DNA of 64,000 bases from Incurvaria masculella (taxonomy: Eukaryota > Arthropoda > Insecta > Lepidoptera > Incurvariidae). The translations under genes and the position numbers were made by a program. Every line of letters begins with the position of its first letter. Positions within the stretch are counted from its first letter, which is position 1. The DNA is taken from NCBI GenBank assembly GCA_946894095.1, contig OX335644.1, positions 16,473,595-16,537,594 of the forward strand, given 5' to 3'. The notes beneath the pieces are model-generated. The model was given only the letters and a program-made list of their open reading frames with translations, did no database searches and had not been told where the DNA came from. This document shows, piece by piece, positions 32,600-43,309 of the stretch.

Positions 32600-33639
32600 C
32601 TGGGTCCGTCACTTGAACTGTTACTTCTATTTTCAAAATAATAATGACAGCGCGCCAAATTTTGGTGAAACGTCAATTTGTTTCATTGTTTTTAAGTGGG
32701 CGAAAAGAGCGGGAACAAATTTGAATTTTATAATAAATTTTCGCAATGGATATTAAACCTAACATTGTGATCGTTTTGTATTTGACCGGAAAATCACAAC
32801 CAGTCATCGTTCGGGAGCTCCGACATTTACATGTGAACAAAATGTTAGGCATCGAACCATTAAGCGTTATAACCTAGCATTGCTAAACGGCATAGAGGCG
32901 GTCATCTGAAAATAGCAGTATCACATGATATGGTTCGAAAGGTAAAGGCTCGAATTCAAGGAAATCCTCACCAGTGTTCTGCAAAATTTGCGAAAAGTCA
33001 GACAATACCCGACTCAAGTAATCGGCGCATACTGAAACAAAAAGAAATGCAACTGAAGCCCTACCAACAAGATACACAAATTACAGCATCTTAGTTCAGC
33101 GCAGAAGACAGTTCGACTACAAAGAGCTCAAGCAATGAAAGTCTTGCGTGGCGATCTGGAAAACATTGTTTTTTCTGATGAAAAAATGTTACTGTCTAAC
33201 AGTATATAAACAAACAACATTTTCGTGTTTGGCTACAGGGCAAATCCAACGAGAATTTAGACGATGGAGTTCCCGTTCGTAAGCAAGCGCCCGCTTCTGT
33301 TATGGTCTCGGCTGCAGTGACCGCAAATGGTCTCTATTCACTCGTGTTTATCGAGAAGGGCGTCAAAGTCAACCAGCAAGTGTGTGCAAAAGGTGTTAAA
33401 TGAGGCGCTCATACCAGGTGCACGTGTAAACAATGCAGTACGAAACGCTGGACGTTCCAACAACACTCAGCATCGTCTCAGAAAGCTCTTATCCATGGAT
33501 CAAAGGAGGCTATATCGAACAATAACAATTATTGTCTTAAAATTAAATGTTTTATTGTGATATAATTTTTGACGAACCGTACTTCAATTAACTAAATAAC
33601 ATCATTTTCAATTGGTAACACTTCGAGTGACGGACCCTG
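32600..33639 (+). mobile_element. Mariner-type transposon, 1040 bp, dead
   Basis: 25-bp terminal inverted repeats lie at 32600-32624 (starting CTGGGTCCGTCACTTGAAC) and 33615-33639, with a TA on each side (32598-32599, 33640-33641), the mariner/Tc1 target. The plus-strand interior, read across frameshifts and stops, gives a helix-turn-helix-like start, the FSDEKM motif that holds the second catalytic Asp (near 33175), NENLDDGVPVRKQAP and SVMVSAAVTANG (the family usually has W in place of the first S). The region of the third catalytic Asp is deleted: the full-length family is about 1.3 kb. It cannot code for transposase. Confidence 0.9.
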
Positions 33640-34097
33640 TATATAACCACAGGATTTGAGTGTCGAACTGTTCGCTTATAAATTGAGTGTAACTGTAATC
33701 AACGATGATGAGAGGGAGATTCTAAAAAAACCATATATAGGGTGTTAACGGAGATATGGTCCAAAAGCTAACCACGTATTCCTCGGCATATTTGGAGCTA
33801 AAAAGGTAGAAGATATTTTGTTGTACGACTTGAAAAAGATTTTCCTCATACATTTTAAATACCTACAAATAAAATGTATATCCTTTTTGTTTCAAATATG
33901 CCAAGTAATACGTTAACGTTTGGACCATACCTCCACTAAAACCTTGTATATATCGGCATATGATCAAAATTCGTTGAATGAGGGAATCTCATTCTATGAA
34001 CTGATGACTTCATTAAAGACTTAAAGATAACATGAAGAAACTTTTAGAAAATGTAGTTTTGTTTTAATATTAATCAAAAAACTCTATTTGTTACACC
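33640..34097. other. AT-rich non-coding stretch
   Basis: Two short similar passages, near 33745 ('gagatatggtccaaa') and the complement near 33922 ('tttggaccatacctcc'), form an inverted repeat of uncertain origin. No gene is seen. Confidence 0.45.
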
Positions 34098-34470
34098 TCG
34101 TAGTGTAGGGACTAAAATATTGCCTTTCATGCAAGAGATTATGGGCTCAAATCCTCGCATCTGTTATACACCACTTTATCTTGAGATTTGTTCATGGTTC
34201 GGAACCCATGTAAAACTGTAGGTCACCTTACCCTACTAGGTGACAGGGTTAATCCCGCCTGGGTTGGTATCACCGCATTAGGAAAAACTATGGACGAAGT
34301 GGCAATAGATCATTGTCTGTATTTTCCACCCATGGTATCCGTGTGCAGCCGTGATTCTGTGTAAAGGAAGGTCCTGACCTGTCACCTTATTCCGTCTGGA
34401 ATTTGTTGAATTAGGCTTATATCATGACGGTAGTTGTGTTACATTAGCCATCCATGTCAGCTTCCATAAT
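34098..34470 (+). repeat. Full-length tRNA-derived SINE, family A
   Basis: The tRNA-like head has the A-box-like TAGTGTAGGG near 34100 and the B-box-like GGGCTCAAATCC near 34144. Next come 'catggttcggaacccatgta', 'ggttaatcccgcctgggttg', 'gaaggtcctgacctgtcacc' and the 3' end 'tagccatccatgtcag'. It gives the same organisation as 16135-16545 in the opposite orientation. Confidence 0.8.
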
Positions 34471-34576
34471 AATACCTAACCTTACTTTCGTTGGAATTTA
34501 TTAACGTGCAGATATTTAAATGATAAATGCATGCTGTACGAGAACTAAAAATAATTAAAATAAAACAAATTATTTA

Positions 34577-35353
34577 AAAATATAAAAAACCCGACAGCGT
34601 AAAAAAATGTAACTTAAAATTGACTTAGTAAACGAACTGAAAAGATAGAAACAAGTTGAAAAATTAAATATTTGTTGTGTTTGAATGATCATGGTTGACA
34701 GTGTTTACAAACGCAGTCGGAGGCATAAGATACATTAACTACGATTTATATTTTCAATGGTGTGCCTATGCAAATTTCACGATGGTCGGTTGAGTTCGCG
34801 AAACAGACAAACTTACTTTCGTATTTATTATATGACAGTTAGGAGATTATAATTTGTCTCAATAAGTTTATTTTTGCTATACCCATATCACTAAGAAAAT
34901 CGCTAGTCATTAATAATGGAATGTATTGGGAAATATATAATATATCATTATATAATTCATATTGTGCATCAAATAGTTCAACTATGATTTATATTATTTT
35001 TTTGTTATTAAATTCATTGAAAGTGTACCTATGTAAATTTCATGATGATCGGTGACACCGAGAACGAGAAAAAAAAACCTCACTTTAGACATAAAAATGA
35101 AAGATAGGATATTGGAACTTCCCCCACCACGTATTTTCTTGCTCCACCGAAATAATCCATAAAATCGCTAGTCATTTACTATGGAACGTACTGGGGCTAT
35201 TTGATGCCTCCGACTGCGTTTGTAAACACTGTCAACCATGATCATTCAAACACAACAAATATTTAATTTTTCAACTTGTTTCTATCTTTTCAGTTCGTTT
35301 ACTAAGTCAATTTTAAGTTACATTTTTTTACGCTGTCGGGTTTTTTATATTTT
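34577..35353. mobile_element. Foldback element with 150-bp matching inverted repeats
   Basis: 34577-34726 and 35204-35353 are reverse complements over 150 bp with no difference that I can find by eye. The outer part reads 'aaaacccgacagcg' and the inner part ends 'cagtcggaggcat'. The 477-bp centre has no coding sequence but contains a diverged internal repeat ('caaatttcacgatggtcgg' near 34770 and 'taaatttcatgatgatcgg' near 35034). It is probably a recently active non-autonomous DNA element. Confidence 0.88.
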
Positions 35354-36084
35354 ACTTAGTAGATGGACAGATATACAGAAGGATGAAAGGATGAATCAGT
35401 ATTCAAACCGCCTATTCCTAACGCATGCCGGATATACATTTCGTAAACTTGTATGTTTCTGGAAATTTGATAGATGGCATTCCAATTTGCATCTTTTCTG
35501 ATAAATTTAAGTCAACCAACCCTCATTAGAATACTTGTCAGACGAGACTTACAGGATCTTTTAAATTTCCTAGGAAACATGTCTTTCAACTCTGTAAAAA
35601 AGAGTACCAGTGTATTTTCAATAAGCAGACACAATGTATGCTGCATATCTTGACAATGGCCGAACTGATCATTAGGGTACAGAGAAGTGATCGCTCAGTC
35701 ACGAGGTTAGTGACCAGCTCTCTCTTCGTCCGCTCTCGCCACGTCAACACGTCAGCCTTAGCGCTGAATGCCCCTCGCCTTCTACGGTCGGCCCGAAATC
35801 CGAGACCAGGGGCGCCACTATGAACTCGATCGCGATTCGATGCTTCTCATCGGCCGATCCAAACATTTCGAATTTGGAAGAGTCTGTGCATACAAAATTC
35901 GTTGAAATATATTATGGAACACTGGTTACACACAAACAAATGCACCTCTAAAAGCAAACGGTGGGGACCACGCCCCTTTTTTATTTATGTTACGTTATTA
36001 TTCAACCCCAAGTCATGGAGAACCTACTTCCGCGGTCGTTGATCTTGCGTCTACTAGATTAAACTATAATATCAGATAAGTCCG
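35354..36084. other. Non-coding stretch
   Basis: A mixed-composition block at 35640-35840 has no recognised motif. No gene is supported. Confidence 0.45.
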
Positions 36085-36192
36085 ACGAAGATCAGTCGGG
36101 TTTTTCCGGGAAGTGGATGGAAACCACGGACTGTTTTCACTGCCGATTCGACCTTCTTTCATGCAATGCTACGTCACCATCCCGGGCCGTAG
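36085..36192 (-). repeat. SINE family A fragment
   Basis: Plus-strand 'gtggatggaaaccacggact', 'cactgccgattcgacc' and 'tcatgcaatgctac' then 'cccgggcc' match the family A body in reverse. Confidence 0.55.
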
Positions 36193-36239
36193 CCAGTATC
36201 TACAGTATTAAATAGAATGGCAATTACGGCAAGCTGCGC

Positions 36240-36462
36240 TATGCTGATATTAACGAAAACATGTCTCGACATTGGGCTGCCGATAGTATCCTAAAAGGAA
36301 CGTAACTAATCATGCATGGGATGACGACAACAATTGCGGCGGCGGAAAGCAGTGATTCCGTACCGCTGAGGGCCGGGAGGAATGGAGAAAAATCGGAGAG
36401 GCGTATGTCCAGCAGTGGACGCAAACACGCTGACTGACTGACTCACTGATCATGTTATACCT
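36240..36462 (+). pseudogene. Non-LTR (RTE-like) element 3' coding end
   Basis: The end of a LINE ORF2 is suggested by the sequence for an NGEKSERRMSSSGRK-like stretch, the familiar 'tgtccagcagtggac' and the trailing 'tgactgactgac'. Stops and frameshifts interrupt it. Assignment rests on this short distinctive end. Confidence 0.5.
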
Positions 36463-36463
36463 T

Positions 36464-37295
36464 ACTAGCAGCCCGTCCCGGCTTTGCACGGGCATAATAT
36501 CATTTAAAAAAATATTATTTTGACACAATGATACACAAATAAACCCTTTTTACGTAGAGTTCCTATATTGAAATATTTGAAATAAAAAAAAAACTTAGAT
36601 ATTATTATTAGATGATTATGAGATATTAGGGAAATAATAAATTCAAAGTGGTATAGGGAGAACCGCGGCCTCCGACGCACTATTTATAGGCACGCTCCCG
36701 CCGCCCTGGCCGGCCGGTACCGCCGCCGCAAACGCTACGTCTCGCAAATTTTTAATCTATAATATCTTCGAAAACATTAATTTAAATCATATGCTGTGAA
36801 GGGCTATACAGATCTATATTAAATCAACAATGTATTTAAGGGATTTAATTGGATAAGGATTAATGCTGTATTGGTTAAAATCACTTCGAAAATTAGCCAT
36901 TATTTGTCGTAAAAAGTAAATGACAAAAAAATGTTATTGTGGGATATCCATAAGAGATAGACATATACCATCGCGGAGTTTTCTGTAGACCTTTTCAATG
37001 TGTACAATACTTAGTACGTTATTTTGATAAATCTCGTAGGGTTCAGCCTGCGTTTGCAATGTAAGCGGAAAAAATGAAATTTTTTACGACATCACATTGG
37101 AAAACTAAAAAATAACAGTATTTTTCCACTATTTAATGGATGTTATTATACATATAAACCTTCCTCTTCAATCACTCTATCTATTAAAAAAAAACCGCAT
37201 AAAAATCTGTTGCGTAGTTTTAAAGATTTGAGCGAACATAGGGATATAGTGATATAGGGACAGAGAAAGCGACTTTGTTTTATACTATGTCGTGA
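36464..37295 (+). mobile_element. ACTAGCAGCCCGTCCCGGCTTTGC-type element, apparently end to end
   Basis: The 5' end is 'actagcagcccgtcccggct' and the 3' end is 'ccgcataaaaatctgttgcg', 'tagttttaaagatttgagcg' and 'gcgactttgttttatactat'. Both ends are familiar from a very common lepidopteran repeat. The middle carries a GC-rich patch (36660-36740) containing 'ctggccggccggtaccgccg'. Confidence 0.7.
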
Positions 37296-38246
37296 TATGC
37301 TATACAACCCGAGTCATACGGACGTCAGACGTGGGATTTTATAAGATTGTGATAGTTACTATGCTTCACAGCCTGGGGCTGTTACGATAAGCGTTTCTTT
37401 ATGCCCCTTCCGACTTACTAGGTGTTTTTTTTTTATTTTACGTTTAAAAATGTTTTCGATGGCTTGTAGATTTTCGTAATGGACACTCGAAGGTAGTTCG
37501 AGGGTTCGTTTAGTCTCGCTAGCTCGAAGCCGCCAGGACGTTGCTCCGAAGCTGTGTGTTTAGGGACAAAAGCAACACGACCAAGGATCATTGTTTTGGC
37601 GACTTCAGCACAGTCATGGCCTTCAAAACTACCTAACAAACTTTTGTATGTTACTCAATCGCCCGATCGACTCATCGGGCAACTGATCCGCAGAATCTTA
37701 CGTGTTCGTCCCTCCTGCAGGAAAATTTGTTGCAACTGTTAGTTCCAACGAGTGTACTCGTGGGGAAAACCGATAATTATCTCTCAAGCAAGCCTAAAAT
37801 GTTAGGGGTATTTCATATAAAGATACGTTCTAAGACCGTAAAAAGTAAATATCGGGTAGCTGGCCAGTGTAAGTAGGCACGTCAGGGAAAATATTCAGTT
37901 GTGTTCAAAATTATTCCAATTTATTGAGTTTTATTTATTGAGAATGAACGAGACAAGTTTGTTACTAATTTGTGACCGATAGATACGTGCAACTATCAAC
38001 AAATAAATAATTAAAAACTAGCGAGATGTCTTTTTCATTTAGGGCTGATTTTTTAATAGTCTAAAAAATAGCCAGATAACTATTGGATTGATTTATGAAA
38101 TGTCCGTATGTGCACCTTTCATTTGAGACCAACATTATAACCATCCATCGAACTTTAATATTACGTCAAGTTTATATTCACCAAAAATAATAATTTGAAC
38201 CTATTTTTGACTACTAGGTTTGAGTAGACTTCATAGATAAAAAGCG
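37296..38246. other. Non-coding stretch with an unrecognised open frame
   Basis: The minus-strand frame 37433-37639 gives MLGSFEGHDCAEVAKTMILG and continues for 68 residues, with more protein-like composition than the flanks. No family is recognised, and a transposon remnant is the likeliest explanation. Confidence 0.35.
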
Positions 38247-38570
38247 TGTTAAAAAGGGAGGCGATATATATCGAGCGCGCCTACTATGGGACCCTCTGTC
38301 TCCAACTTTCAAAAACTACCAATCCAAATTAAACTTGCATGCCACATGCAAACATAGTCTCAGACATATTTGAGGGTCTGTGTAGGTGGGACCTGACTTG
38401 ACAAACACATTTTTAGAGCCAATTCGCGCGCGGTGCCGATGTTTCGACTGTGTGGCACACGACGCGCCGCCAGATTACCATATAATTATATGATCATTTT
38501 GACCATATAGCGAAAACGCGATATCGACCGCATGCCACTTCTCCTTCCATTCTCTTCCGTGGTAAATCTG
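38247..38570 (-). repeat. Dispersed family B, copy 3 (most complete)
   Basis: On the minus strand it starts GGAGAAGTGGCATGCGG, then TCGATATCGCGTTTTCGC, a palindromic 'atataattatat' region, CGCGCGCGAATTGG, 'cccacctacacagaccctca', 'ttaatttggattggtag', 'gttggagacagagggtccc' and 'agtaggcgcgctcgatata'. No coding frame is evident. The class is unknown. Confidence 0.7.
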
Positions 38571-38830
38571 AAATAGGCCGGAATATGGAATGGCAACCTA
38601 CCCGCGCTTGGTGATGGAGTCGTGTGGCGTCCATTCCGCGTGACGTCTAAGAAATTGGCAATGGAGTTGTGGGTCACTGAAAACGGTCACCATCAATAGA
38701 TCGTCCGTTGGATACGTAACGAGTTTGGGCAGCGATGCGCGCGCCGCACCGTCCGGGGGAGAGCCGAGAGGGGCGAGAAGTGCTGTACCCCGCGAAGAAG
38801 CGATAATCCATTCCGCTGTGTCTTGCATGA
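38571..38830 (-). other. Unrecognised 76-codon open frame
   Basis: The frame at 38828-38598 encodes MQDTAEWIIASSRGTALLAP and continues to a stop. A GTAGGT donor-like site lies just past 38610. There is no matching acceptor or recognisable domain. It abuts family B copy 3, so it may be part of a larger mobile element rather than an exon. Confidence 0.3.
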
Positions 38831-39266
38831 AACATTACGTACGGTCTGCTAATGGCAAAATTCCCAATCGGCTCGCTAAATAAATTGGATTAAAAAAATT
38901 ACAAAAAAGTTGCAAGCTCAGATTTTTTTGGTCTGAAACGTACATTAGATTGGACTCCTACTGGAGGGATCAAGGACCCGATTGATAAATTTCATTCCCC
39001 CATTTTTTGTTTTGTTTTTCGACCTAATCATTGTGCTTGGCTATTGCCATATAAATTATTAATTTCTGGTTTCTTAAATAGTTTTAATTTGTTTTTGCAT
39101 TGAATTTTTTATATTTTAATTGTACCTGTTTACAAGTTTAAAAAAATTTGTTAATATAAAAGTAAGAAGCAGTTTTTTTTGTTTTAGATATGTATAGATT
39201 TGTATGTTAACATTTTGTTCTTGGCAAGGCTGGCGTGACGAGCTCGACATACAAACACCTCTCAGC
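38831..39266. other. AT-rich non-coding stretch
   Basis: Nothing is recognised. Confidence 0.5.
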
Positions 39267-39492
39267 AGGCCTTTTCCTGTAATTTCGTAATCAGGAGTCG
39301 GGAATCCTGAGTCTAGAAAACCGCTTTTATAGCGGTTTTCAAAACATTTTTTCGTCCAAAAACCTTGATTAATTTGAAATACTTCGCACCGGAATCTTTT
39401 CGGCAACAAAATTGCTTTGAAAACCGGCATAAAAGCGGTTTTCTAGACTCAGGATTCCTTATTACTGATTACGGAATTCCAGGAATGGTGGC
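39267..39492. repeat. Palindromic hairpin element
   Basis: The core arms 39301-39343 and 39416-39458 are inverted with two mismatches ('ggaatcctgagtctagaaaa' at the left). Weaker complementarity extends outward to about 39267 and 39492 ('cgtaatcag' on both sides). The arms contain 'accgcttttata'; the related 'accgcttttatag' occurs near 44209. It is likely a MITE. Confidence 0.7.
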
Positions 39493-39514
39493 GGACAGCA
39501 GACGGAAGCGAAGA

Positions 39515-39590
39515 TAACCAGCGCCACTCGGTCGAATCACAAAATTCGGATACACCACCGCCACTCGGTCGAATCACAAAATTTGATGGA
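39515..39590. repeat. Two-copy 39-bp tandem repeat
   Basis: 'cgccactcggtcgaatcaca' starts near 39522 and again near 39561, both followed by 'aaatt'. The tract is too short to classify. Confidence 0.6.
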
Positions 39591-39979
39591 CTCATTGAGA
39601 CCATAATATGAGCCATGTTTAATTCGTTGGCCGGGTATTCTGCCGCCCATACATTTTCGTCCATTCTCCTGTGATTCTATATTCCTGATGGCACTAAAAT
39701 GTATTCCGAATGATTGTTTCGCGTATTTTCGCCGTTTCTGCCGACGCTACCGGATCTCGCTTGCAGATACAATAGAGCCGAGGGCTAAGTCGGTCGAGCA
39801 ATTTGTAAGTACCGTTACACAGATTCTTTGTTAATGTGTTGCAGCGCGGTGTTACTCATACACTCCTTCCAACGCGTACCTTCCTTCAAAACAAGTATTG
39901 TGGAGCGGGCGGTATCTTAGGTGCCCAGATATAGCAGATATCGAATGAAAGATCATAGAAAGGCCAAATTTCTTTTTTT

Positions 39980-40115
39980 ATTTATTTGTGTTGCTATAAA
40001 TAGATGGCTAAAACCATACACGCCTTCATGATATTAGGACATTGCACGGCATTCCCATAGGAATTAGGTGCAATACCAGGACCCCGCCTTATTTAATTTA
40101 ATGGCGTGAAAACAG
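39980..40115 (-). repeat. SINE family A, 3' part
   Basis: 'agatggctaaaaccatacac', 'catgatatta', 'aggaattaggtgcaatacca' and 'ggaccccgcctta' follow the family A 3' body in reverse. Confidence 0.65.
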
Positions 40116-40726
40116 ACAGATAATAATAGAACCGTACCACAAAGAAGGAGAGGGTAAGTTTCAGTTCACTTGATCGAATACGTTTCACAGTTAGGATTAT
40201 GCAAAATGCAACTAATCACCAGATTTCATCACTTACTTGCCTGTTCACCCGGTAAACTTTTAGAAGATAAATACAACACGGAAATATTTTTAGTGACACG
40301 TTACATAACAGCAGAGAAAAATTAAAACTTTAGTTACATATTATGTTACTTCTACATCCAAAATTATAATAAAATCCATTTATCACCTTCCCAAATAACT
40401 TCCATTCAAACCTCTGAGCATCCAACATAAATTATCTTCTCCTTTCAAACCATTAATACTCTTGCATTCACTTGCATTCCTCAATGTTATGTTCCCTGCG
40501 TTGGTGTTAGTAGGTGTGCCGTGTGTGTGTATGCGAGGATGTGTGGGTGTGTGTGGGATGCGCTTGAGTTGCCAAAAATCTAGTCAAACAGGCTAGAGGG
40601 CGAGTAGGTGAGTGCAACGTACTGGGTCCCGGAATACGGCCGAAATGAGTGGAGTAGTCGAATGCACCGTGGCATGCAAGGGCATGCATTAAAATAGAAT
40701 TAGTTTGACAACACAAATATTCACAT
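40116..40726. other. Non-coding stretch with a GT-rich patch
   Basis: A 'gtgtgtgtgtatgcgagg' type patch lies at 40515-40560. No gene is seen. Confidence 0.5.
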
Positions 40727-40850
40727 CCTAGCTGAGAAACCCGATTTCGCTCGGGTCTATATCGTTTCGGACTTTCACCGGAGCATAGCCTAAAAACCTT
40801 ATTCGGCGTACTCTGCCACGCGACGGACATTTCAGAGTCTGAACTCTCCG
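40727..40850 (+). repeat. CTAGCTG...CTCGGGT-type dispersed element, 5' part
   Basis: 'ctagctgagaaacccgattt' and 'cgctcgggtctatatcg' are a diverged form of the elements at 29830 and 22840. Confidence 0.55.
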
Positions 40851-41344
40851 TCCCGTGAAAGCGGGCGCTGTTCGTTATTACTACGATGGAAAAGCGAGCC
40901 TGATGGTTCGCTTGCAACGCCTTAAAGTTTTCCCTCTGGAGAAAATGAGGAAAGAAAGTACAGATTTCCGTCACGTCACGCCACATAATGACAGGAAAGG
41001 GAAAAAGATAAAAAACGTCCCTTGGTTTAAGGAAAGCCGTAACGACATCTCGACCCCGTGCACATTTTAACTTTTCCGGGGTCGGCTCTTCCAAAATCCC
41101 CAGCGAGTTTTTTCTACTGTATGAATGTTGTTTTATGTTATGAAATCTATATTCTGCTATAAGTAATAAGATTATAAGCTCGTAACACAGCATTACTGAA
41201 AAAACTAGGAGCCATGCCATGGCCTTCGCTTTATTTGAATATTAGATTGCTATTGGCTAGATTGGTCATATCAATGACATACTTCGCAAAGCTCGAGTGC
41301 ACAGAACCCGTAATATTTTAAATAATTTTAAATAATGTGAATGA
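40851..41344. other. Non-coding stretch
   Basis: A long minus-strand open frame (40507-41220) crosses this stretch, the dispersed element and the GT-rich patch, so it is not a real gene. Confidence 0.55.
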
Positions 41345-41560
41345 ATTATTTTTTGGAGCTGGATGGCTTATACCACAACTACGGTCATTTTATTATCTCT
41401 AAATACTATATGGGAACTAGGTGCAATGCCAGGACATTCCTTGCATCGCAAGGCTACATTGAGCATGGTGGAAAACAATGTTTCGTTGCCGCTTCGAAAA
41501 TCTTCCATTGCATGATATAGAACCAACACGGGTCGGTTCTATAGCAACTCTAACACCTAG
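41345..41560 (-). repeat. SINE family A
   Basis: 'gctggatggcttataccaca', 'aactaggtgcaatgccagga', 'gctacattgagca' and 'cgttgccgcttcgaaa' follow the family body in reverse. Confidence 0.7.
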
Positions 41561-42182
41561 TATGTTAATATTTTATGTGGAACCGAACCTCGGCCAGCCC
41601 AAACGTTCCAAGCTTACATATGCACGGAAACGCTGTATGTATGTATGCATAAGAAACAACTTAGAGGATAAATTACAACCTGGTTTTCGAATCCACGGTC
41701 TCCAATGCGAGAGACCATTGGCATTACCACTGCTCTACAGATTTCGATGAGGCTGGTCCCCATTCACTTTTTTTCCGATCGTTATAGGTCTGTAGCCCTC
41801 GTCATTGAATCGCGGTTTCTCTACAGGCCGTGATGAAAAATTGTCTCCATTCACTTCCCTGTCCCGCCGTTAGATGTCTGCAGCCCAAGTAGGTGCTCCT
41901 CTAAAAGCTGCGAGTCGATTGCACGACCCGCGGTGCACCAAATCGAAAAAAAAGGACGGCGCCCAAAAAGTGGGACCGCGCGGCGCGGGTCGTCGACCGG
42001 TGAACGAACTGGGCGGGAAACGCAGCTCGTGAGGACCAAAGTGGTCGATTTTCAAGGCGCTTGAACATTTTAGTGATTAGTAGATATGTGGCTATGAAAA
42101 TATTAGTATTGGGATGTAAAAAAATACTAGGTACTTAAAGGGATATGTAAATGGCGCCACAGTTCCCTTACTCATAAATATG
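41561..42182. other. Non-coding stretch
   Basis: A CpG-rich patch at 41930-42020 has open frames in several phases and no recognisable product. Confidence 0.45.
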
Positions 42183-42292
42183 TATACCCGGCCGGCATGG
42201 TTTTCGCAGCCCCCTGAAACGTTCGAAAGCTCATGGGTGTCGTTGGGCACCTTAAGAGGTCCTGGCTTACGCAATATGACAATATTACATTT
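42183..42292 (+). repeat. Non-LTR retrotransposon 3' tail fragment
   Basis: 'cccggccggcatggttttcg', 'cagccccctgaaacg', 'gctcatgggtgtcgttggg' and 'ggtcctggcttacgcaatat' match the tail at 29560-29665. An A run follows at 42290-42302. Confidence 0.65.
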
Positions 42293-42469
42293 AAAAAAAA
42301 AACAGTTAATATAACTCCGGTATTTCTTGCTGTCCGGTGCTTCTAGCTAGAAATACATGAGTAATAGTGATGGTATAAATCTTTATTAGTAAAGCAGCCG
42401 TATACGAAGGGTCAACTATAACTGTAGTGGTAATCTGATATAATAATCATAAAAATGTTAAATAATTGT

Positions 42470-42990
42470 TTTCACTAATGCAAAAAGTTGCTAATGGCAA
42501 CATTTCGCACACTTTCTCCAAATCTCGCTCCAATGCTCGCTGGGCAACTTTCAACCTTTGGACAACGGCGACCGTCAGAGTCCACGTTTTACATCCGTAC
42601 GTCATAACCGGGTGGACGCACTGGTCATATAGTCGGGTCTTTAAATTTTGCGGAAAGTCAGACCTCAGAGCGTACGAGTATTTAAGCTTTCCGAAGGTAG
42701 CCCAACCCAGTTTAATTCGTCTTTCGACCTCCTTAGTCAGTCCTTGTATACCAAGCTGCAGAATTGGGCCGAGATATACGTATTATTCAACCTGTTCGAT
42801 CCCTTCTCCGTAGATAACTATTTGTCCTTCCGTCATAACCTCGATCGTCATGACCTTGGTTTTGTCTCGGTTCATCTTCAGACCCACCTTTACCGATGCT
42901 TTCTTATCTTTCAGCATGGTCTGAAGTTGAACTCGGGAATTTGACAGAAGAACAATGTTATCGGCGGAGCGCAATGACTGATAAAATCTC
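42470..42990 (-). pseudogene. Non-LTR reverse transcriptase fragment (RTE-like)
   Basis: On the minus strand, across frame breaks, the pieces run SADNIVLLSNSRVQLQTML (the ADD active-site motif degenerated to ADN), KVGLKMNRDKTKVM, IVIYGEGIEQVE, then YLGQILQLGIQGLTKEVERR, IKLGWATF, LRSDFPQNLK and a YDQCVHPVMTYG. This order is typical of the palm-to-thumb region of RTE-like LINE reverse transcriptases. Both ends are missing. It belongs to a different family from the adjacent fragment at 43310-44160. Confidence 0.8.
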
Positions 42991-43309
42991 CATTAACGTT
43001 AATACCCATGTTTTCCAATTCAAGCGTCTTGAACACTGGGAGTATCGCCCGTTGTATAGGGAATTCATAGGGTAACGACTGTCTTAAACGAATAATAAGC
43101 GTTTGCAAATGTTTTGTAGAACCTCAAACACTGCTGGCTCATAAAAGGATTGCTGAAAGAATGAGAGATGATTTATTCCTGAGAAAGATATCCGAATCTT
43201 TTTTTTAATGAAAAACCGGCTGTGCTGAGGATCAAAGGTGTTTAGAAAAGCCAAAACCACCTCGCCTCGCGAAATCACGCACAGCGAGGCACCATGCGAG
43301 CGGATTTGC

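Noticed and set aside
40507..41220. 237-codon minus-strand open frame
   Set aside because: It runs through a GT-rich low-complexity patch (His/Thr repeats at the end) and a known dispersed repeat, has no recognisable domain, and its composition changes along its length.
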